The translations under genes were made by a program, and so were the position numbers. Below are positions 59,555 through 64,000 of a stretch of DNA of 64,000 bases, piece after piece. The notes beneath the pieces were generated by a model. That model made no database searches and was not told the origin of the DNA. It saw only the letters and a list, made by a program, of their open reading frames with translations. The number at the start of each line of letters is the position of its first letter. Position 1 is the first letter of the stretch. This DNA is from Orientallactaga sibirica (Eukaryota > Chordata > Mammalia > Rodentia > Dipodidae): NCBI GenBank assembly GCA_036365145.1, contig JAEOAD010000005.1, positions 1,116,001 through 1,180,000 on the forward strand, read 5' to 3'.

Positions 59555-61165
59555 CATATGCTTTCCACCCTTTTACAGACAGCGTTTATGTCAAATCCCG
59601 TTTTAAGCCCTGTGCTCTTGGGTGGACTGAGTCCGGGCATTTTCCTACGATGCTCAGCGGGATCACTTGGTGTATGATATTCCCACTGACCGACTCCAAG
59701 GCGTGAACAGTCAGGTGCAAACTGCTTTGCAGATTGCCGTTTCCTGCTCTCAGAGGCTTTTCTGTTGCTGTTCTTTTACTGTATTGTTCCTTGCAATGTT
59801 TGTGGAGATTTGAGTTTAATCTGAAAGGACTTTTTACATCTGTGGTTTCCTGCATGAAAGTTTTCTTATTAATAGTTTAAAGTTGTGACATTTACCTAGC
59901 AGCCGTTATAAAGGTTAGTCCTTATACATTTCCTAATCCATAAAATAAGTAAGTTTGTTCTGAGTTTTTTTTTTTTTTCATAACCCAAGATAGATACAAA
60001 TGGTTGCTGCTTACTTGATAAACATGAATTGTTAAAAGAGCAGGCTGAGGGAATTGGATTTGGCTAAATTTCCTACAGATATTTTAGGGATTTTCTGCTT
60101 AGGGTCAGATGATGCAGTTGGCCTTGGGTTAAAAAAAAAATACAATTGTGTTTTTCGTTTTATTTTCCAGCTTTCAAGGTTCAAGTACAGAAGATAATAT
60201 GAACAGCTTGCTTCTTAAAGAGAACATAGGCTGTTAGATTTCATTCTATACTCCATAGAGAAATAGCTTCTTAAAGGAGGGTGTGAAAAAAGTAAACTCG
60301 GAGGTGGTGGAAAAAGGTTAGGACACTTTGATTCTGAGCAGGTGGCACTATGGGGAGGAGTCGTCTGTGTAGTCTTAGATCTTGGAAGTGACACAAGGGC
60401 CAGGGTTTTATGAGAGTGGGGAACTGGCAACATTGTAAGGGGTGTGTTGAAATCGGCAAGAATGTGGGGTTTCTATAAAAGCGTGCTTCTCATTGCACCA
60501 ACTCCAGATCCTAGAGATGAGCAAATCTGAGGAAATAGCTTCTAAAAGTTCTTCAGGATTTTTTGGTAGACAATAGCACCTCACTGTACTTGGGAAGAGT
60601 AGATAGCTCATATTCCTTTCTTTCCCAGTGGACTCCAAAGTGGTTTTTATGCCTTCCTTAAGATCGGGAATCAGAGCTGTGCGCTGAGCTTCATTTTGGA
60701 GCAATTAAATCCTAACTTCTTTAATAGTGAGCTTATCTATCAGTGGGTTTATTACTAATCTCATGATTCTCATAGGAGCAGGATTGAGAATCCCTAACTG
60801 GCATATGTTAGAATACTTCATGCTCATTGGAATGCCATGAAATCAGTGTACGTAAAGCCTGTTTACACCTTATTTCCCCTTATGTGCAAAGGACAAGAGT
60901 GACATAAGTGTCTGTAGTAAAAGGTTCAGGTGGTTTTTAAGTGTATATTTACTACAGAATTCCTGAGCTCGACCTCAAGAGAGATTTAACTGGCTCAGTA
61001 TCTATTATGAAAATAATTAAATATTAAATAGTTATTGAGAAGCAGAAATTGAATTACATGTGTTGTAAGAATATTGCCTAGGTATCAATAATATGCTTAA
61101 ATATTAGTAATTCTAAACTAAATAGAGCATATAATGCTATTTCATTGTATGAAAATTCATTAAAA
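59555..61165. other. Flank, nothing recognised
   Basis: Unique sequence with a G-rich stretch at 60280-60470; no gene or repeat assigned. Confidence 0.4.
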
Positions 61166-61171
61166 GTTATA

Positions 61172-61295
61172 GGTTTGTTTGTTTGAAACAGAATCTCACT
61201 GTAGTGCTGGCTGGCCTGGAGCTTGCCCAGTAGACCAGGCTAGCCTCACACTTGCAGTGATTCTCCTGTGTGCTAGAATTAAAGATGTTCACTCC
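61172..61295 (-). mobile_element. B1-related SINE, diverged
   Basis: 'gtttgtttgaaacagaatctc' and 'tgctagaattaaagatgttc' mark a reverse B1. Confidence 0.6.
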
Positions 61296-61667
61296 TATAT
61301 TTGTGAAAGGTTTGTATTCAGACTTACCAATAATGTAATTAAGCTCCATTGTCAAAATATAATATCTGGACATTGTTAGAAATGTTATATTCTACATGAC
61401 CTCTCTCAGATCAGACTATTTTTCTGAACAGACCTTTTTAAGTCATGTTGATTTTACATCATCAGCTTATATACCATGATATGTTCCACTGTGGTTTGAA
61501 CAGGCACTAAGCATCTTCTTGTCTGTTTAATTCTTATTCCATGATACTGGAAATAATATTTCAGTGTCAAAAATGATATTCTTTTAGAGAATCTTGTAGA
61601 TTATATTTTCTAGTAATTACATATTTTTTTATTAAATCTGACTTTTATAAACCTCAAACTTTATTCT

Positions 61668-61892
61668 TTTTAATATTTTATTTTTATTTATTTATTTATT
61701 TGACAGAGAAAGAGGGAGAGAGGAAGGAAAAAAAGAGAGAGAGAGAGGGTGCACCAGGGCCTCCAGTCACTGCAAATGAACTCCAGATGTATGCACCCCC
61801 ATGTGCATCTGGCTAATGTGTGTCCTGGGGAGTGGAACCTGGGTCTTTTGGTTTTGCAGGCAAATGCCTTAACCACTAATCTGTTCTTCCAG
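61668..61892 (-). mobile_element. Dip SINE
   Basis: Reverse copy; its head end is mutated ('aatctgttcttccagaac'). The flanks 'ctcaaactttattctttt' and 'ctcaaagtttattctttt' form a long target duplication with one mismatch. Confidence 0.85.
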
Positions 61893-62069
61893 AACTCAAA
61901 GTTTATTCTTTTGTTTTTATTCTCTTTGGCCTACACAAAGGTTATATTTTGATGGTCAGGAAAAAAAGGATCTATCAGTACATGATTATCATTGAAAGGG
62001 TTCAAATTCATTATTAAAATCTAAAGAAAGACACACTGTAGACCATGCATGGTGCTCTTCCCTGACACT

Positions 62070-62157
62070 CATTTGATATGTTTGCAAAGGTTGGAACTGA
62101 CTCAAGGACCTTGTCATTCTAGACAAGCACTCTATTATGAAGCTATATCCCTGGACA
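62070..62157 (-). mobile_element. ID-like SINE remnant
   Basis: 'gttggaactgactcaaggacc' and 'agacaagcactctattatg' with 'gctatatccctggac' suggest a degraded reverse ID head. Confidence 0.4.
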
Positions 62158-62644
62158 TTTTAGAATTACTCTCTAAGTATTTCGAGATTAGTATAGCTGC
62201 AGTGATGTCTAGAATGGGATCATATGAACAGAACAGAACAATAAGTTTTACAAAATCTAATTATCCAAGCACCAGAGAGTCAGCATGGCCTTGATTACTT
62301 ATTGTATAACAGAAAAGTCACTTTAGAAAATAAGCACTTTTATTTAAAATTCACATTTTCCTTTTATCATTCTCCTTTAACAGTTATGTGGCAAAGTTCA
62401 GAGAAATGTATTCAAATCAAAGTGGGTTTAAAATAACTTCAATGGTCTTAAAAGTGATCCTTCATTATAATACTAAAAAAGGAAGAGACCATTTTCATTT
62501 TCATGAAATAGAAATGACATTAATAAGTAATTCATCCATTTGTAAGAGACTAACTGGTATGGGTTTCTTTCCCTTAACCTCTGAGAACATTTTGACTAAA
62601 ATGAGATGTAAGATTTCATATGTGATACAAAAATGCCATCTTGA

Positions 62645-62830
62645 CTTGGAGAGATAGATTGCTCAGTGGTTAAGATGCTTGCATGCATCTTACTGGGTTC
62701 GATTCCCCAGTACACACATAAAGCCAGATGTACAAAGTGGTACATGAGTCTGGAGTTTGTTTGCAGTGGCTGGAGGCCCTGGTGTGCCCATTCTCTCTGT
62801 CTCTCTTCTATCTCTCTCTGTTTTCAAGTA
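62645..62830 (+). mobile_element. Dip SINE
   Basis: 'ttggagagatagattgctc', B box 'gggttcgattcccc'. It faces the minus copy at 62894 tail-to-tail, about 60 bases apart. Confidence 0.8.
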
Positions 62831-62893
62831 ATGTCATATGAGACCATAATTCCTGATACTTATTTTTTATTTCTATACTTATTTATTTCTGTA

Positions 62894-63105
62894 TTTATTT
62901 ATTTATTTATTTATTTATTTACAAACAGAGAGAAAGAACGAGAGAGAAAATGGGCATGCCAGAGTATCTTTGCCCCTACAAACAAACTTCAGATGCATGT
63001 ACCACTTTGTATAGCTGGCATAATGTGGTTATGTGGTAATTGAACCAAGGCCATCAGGCTTTGCAAACAAGCAACTTTAATAGTTGAATCACTTCTTCAG
63101 CCCCC
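62894..63105 (-). mobile_element. Dip SINE, diverged
   Basis: A (TTTA)n tail at 62890-62920 to 'gaatcacttcttcagccccc'. Partner of the inverted pair with 62645. Confidence 0.75.
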
Positions 63106-63249
63106 AATATCTGATTTTTGAAAAGATAAATTTGGACTTATAAGGGGGCATCAGAAAATCTGTGCTTTGAAAGACTGGAATAAAAAAAAAAACTAGCATT
63201 TTCTAAGAAACCATTGAATGCTGTAATTGACACATGCTACTTTAGTTAT

Positions 63250-63453
63250 TTTAATTTTTTTATTTGAGAAAGATAGAATAAGATGGGGCACACAGGGAGA
63301 GTTAGTATGGGTGTGGCAGGGCATCCTTCCACTACAAAATGTGCACACATGTGTCAAGTGTGTATTTAGCTTTACATGGGTACTGGGGAATTGAACACTG
63401 GCCATTAGGTTTTGCAAGCAAGTGCCTTAATTGCTGAGCCATCTATCCAGCTC
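63250..63453 (-). mobile_element. Dip SINE, diverged
   Basis: 'tttaatttttttatttgag' to 'gagccatctatccagctc'. The flanks 'ctactttagttatttt' and 'ctactttagattttta' suggest its target duplication. Confidence 0.75.
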
Positions 63454-63637
63454 CCTACTTTAGATTTTTAGGACAACCTTTGTCAAATAATTTGCTTAGA
63501 ACAGGTAAAGAAGACTTTACTTAAGGTTGTATCTGAAAAGGTTAAGATTATTTCAACGAGGGAGAGAGACTCAATTCAACCCTGCTTAAAAGGTAAGCAG
63601 GATTCTAGTGCCAAGAGAAGCTAGTAGAAGGCATGGG

Positions 63638-64000
63638 TGGTGGTTTGACTCAGGTGTCCCCAATGAACTAAGGTGTTTCAGATGCTAGGTTCCCCGGCTG
63701 ATGGCAATTAGAAAGTAAAGCCTCCTGGAGGCAGTGTCTTGTTGGGGGCGGGCTTATGGGTGTTATAGCCAGTTTCCCCTTGCCAGTGTTGGGCACGCTC
63801 TCCTGTTCCTGTTGTCCACCTTATGTGGGCCAGAGGATGATGTCCACCTTCAGCTCATGTCGTTGGTTTCCCTGCCATCATGGAGCATCCCTTCGAGTCT
63901 GTAAGCCAAAATAAACCTTTTTTTTTTTTTTTTTTTTCCCCAAGCTGCTCTTGGTTGGGTGATTTCTGCCAGCAGTGCGAACCTGACTGCAACAGTAAAG
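63638..64000 (+). mobile_element. MaLR-type 5' LTR, element continues past window
   Basis: The LTR runs from tggtggtttgactcaggtg to gactgcaaca at 63994, with an AATAAA before a T-run at 63911-63939. It is followed by 'gtaaag', the same six bases that link LTR to primer-binding site in the 43827 element, and this does not match the upstream flank. I infer a 5' LTR with an internal region beyond the window. It is a different subfamily from the 43827 element. Confidence 0.7.

Overview
This window is mammalian nuclear DNA, almost certainly rodent. It is AT-rich, has no operons or dense coding, and is full of retroposons. The dominant SINE (about 28 copies on both strands) is a tRNA-derived, B2-superfamily element. 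It has an A/B-box head, a body reading like 'ccagatgcacaaggtg ... tctggagtt ... gcagtggctggaggccc', a CT-rich stretch and an AAATAAATA tail. From memory, this body matches the Dip-type SINE of jerboas (Dipodoidea), so a jerboa-like species is my best guess. It sits beside rodent B1, ID/B4-like SINEs, MaLR LTRs and L1, all consistent with Myodonta. The species assignment is inference.

Only one gene is supported: the 3'-terminal coding exon of PRR16 (protein Largen) on the + strand at 48016-48771. It follows a clean splice acceptor and ends in TGA. It encodes 251 residues, which fits the ~304-residue human protein if an upstream exon outside the window supplies the first ~53. Bases 1-48015 are therefore read as PRR16 intron, and 48772 onward as 3' UTR and flanking DNA.

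Layout: 1-39 kb is intron with scattered Dip SINEs, B1s, a solo MaLR LTR with a perfect 5-bp target duplication (1.6 kb), a MER44/Tigger-like remnant (5.5 kb), a solo LTR nested in an older LTR (12.1-12.8 kb), a GAGGA pentamer tract (17.2 kb) and an inverted, twin-primed L1 (32.6-34.4 kb). From 39 to 46 kb the intron is mostly long retroelements: an inverted L1 ORF2 fragment, an L1 carrying a six-copy 60-bp minisatellite, and a young MaLR provirus-like element with readable LTRs, primer-binding site and polypurine tract. From 47.0 to 51.6 kb, around the PRR16 exon, I see essentially no retroposons. From 51.6 to 64 kb SINEs return, and the window ends inside what looks like a second MaLR element, cut off just after its 5' LTR.

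I found no new multi-gene system. The points most worth a second look are the young MaLR element, the L1-embedded minisatellite, the two head-to-head inverted L1s, the inverted SINE pair sharing one target duplication, and short linear motifs in PRR16 (RVRF, CxxC, C-terminal TTV).
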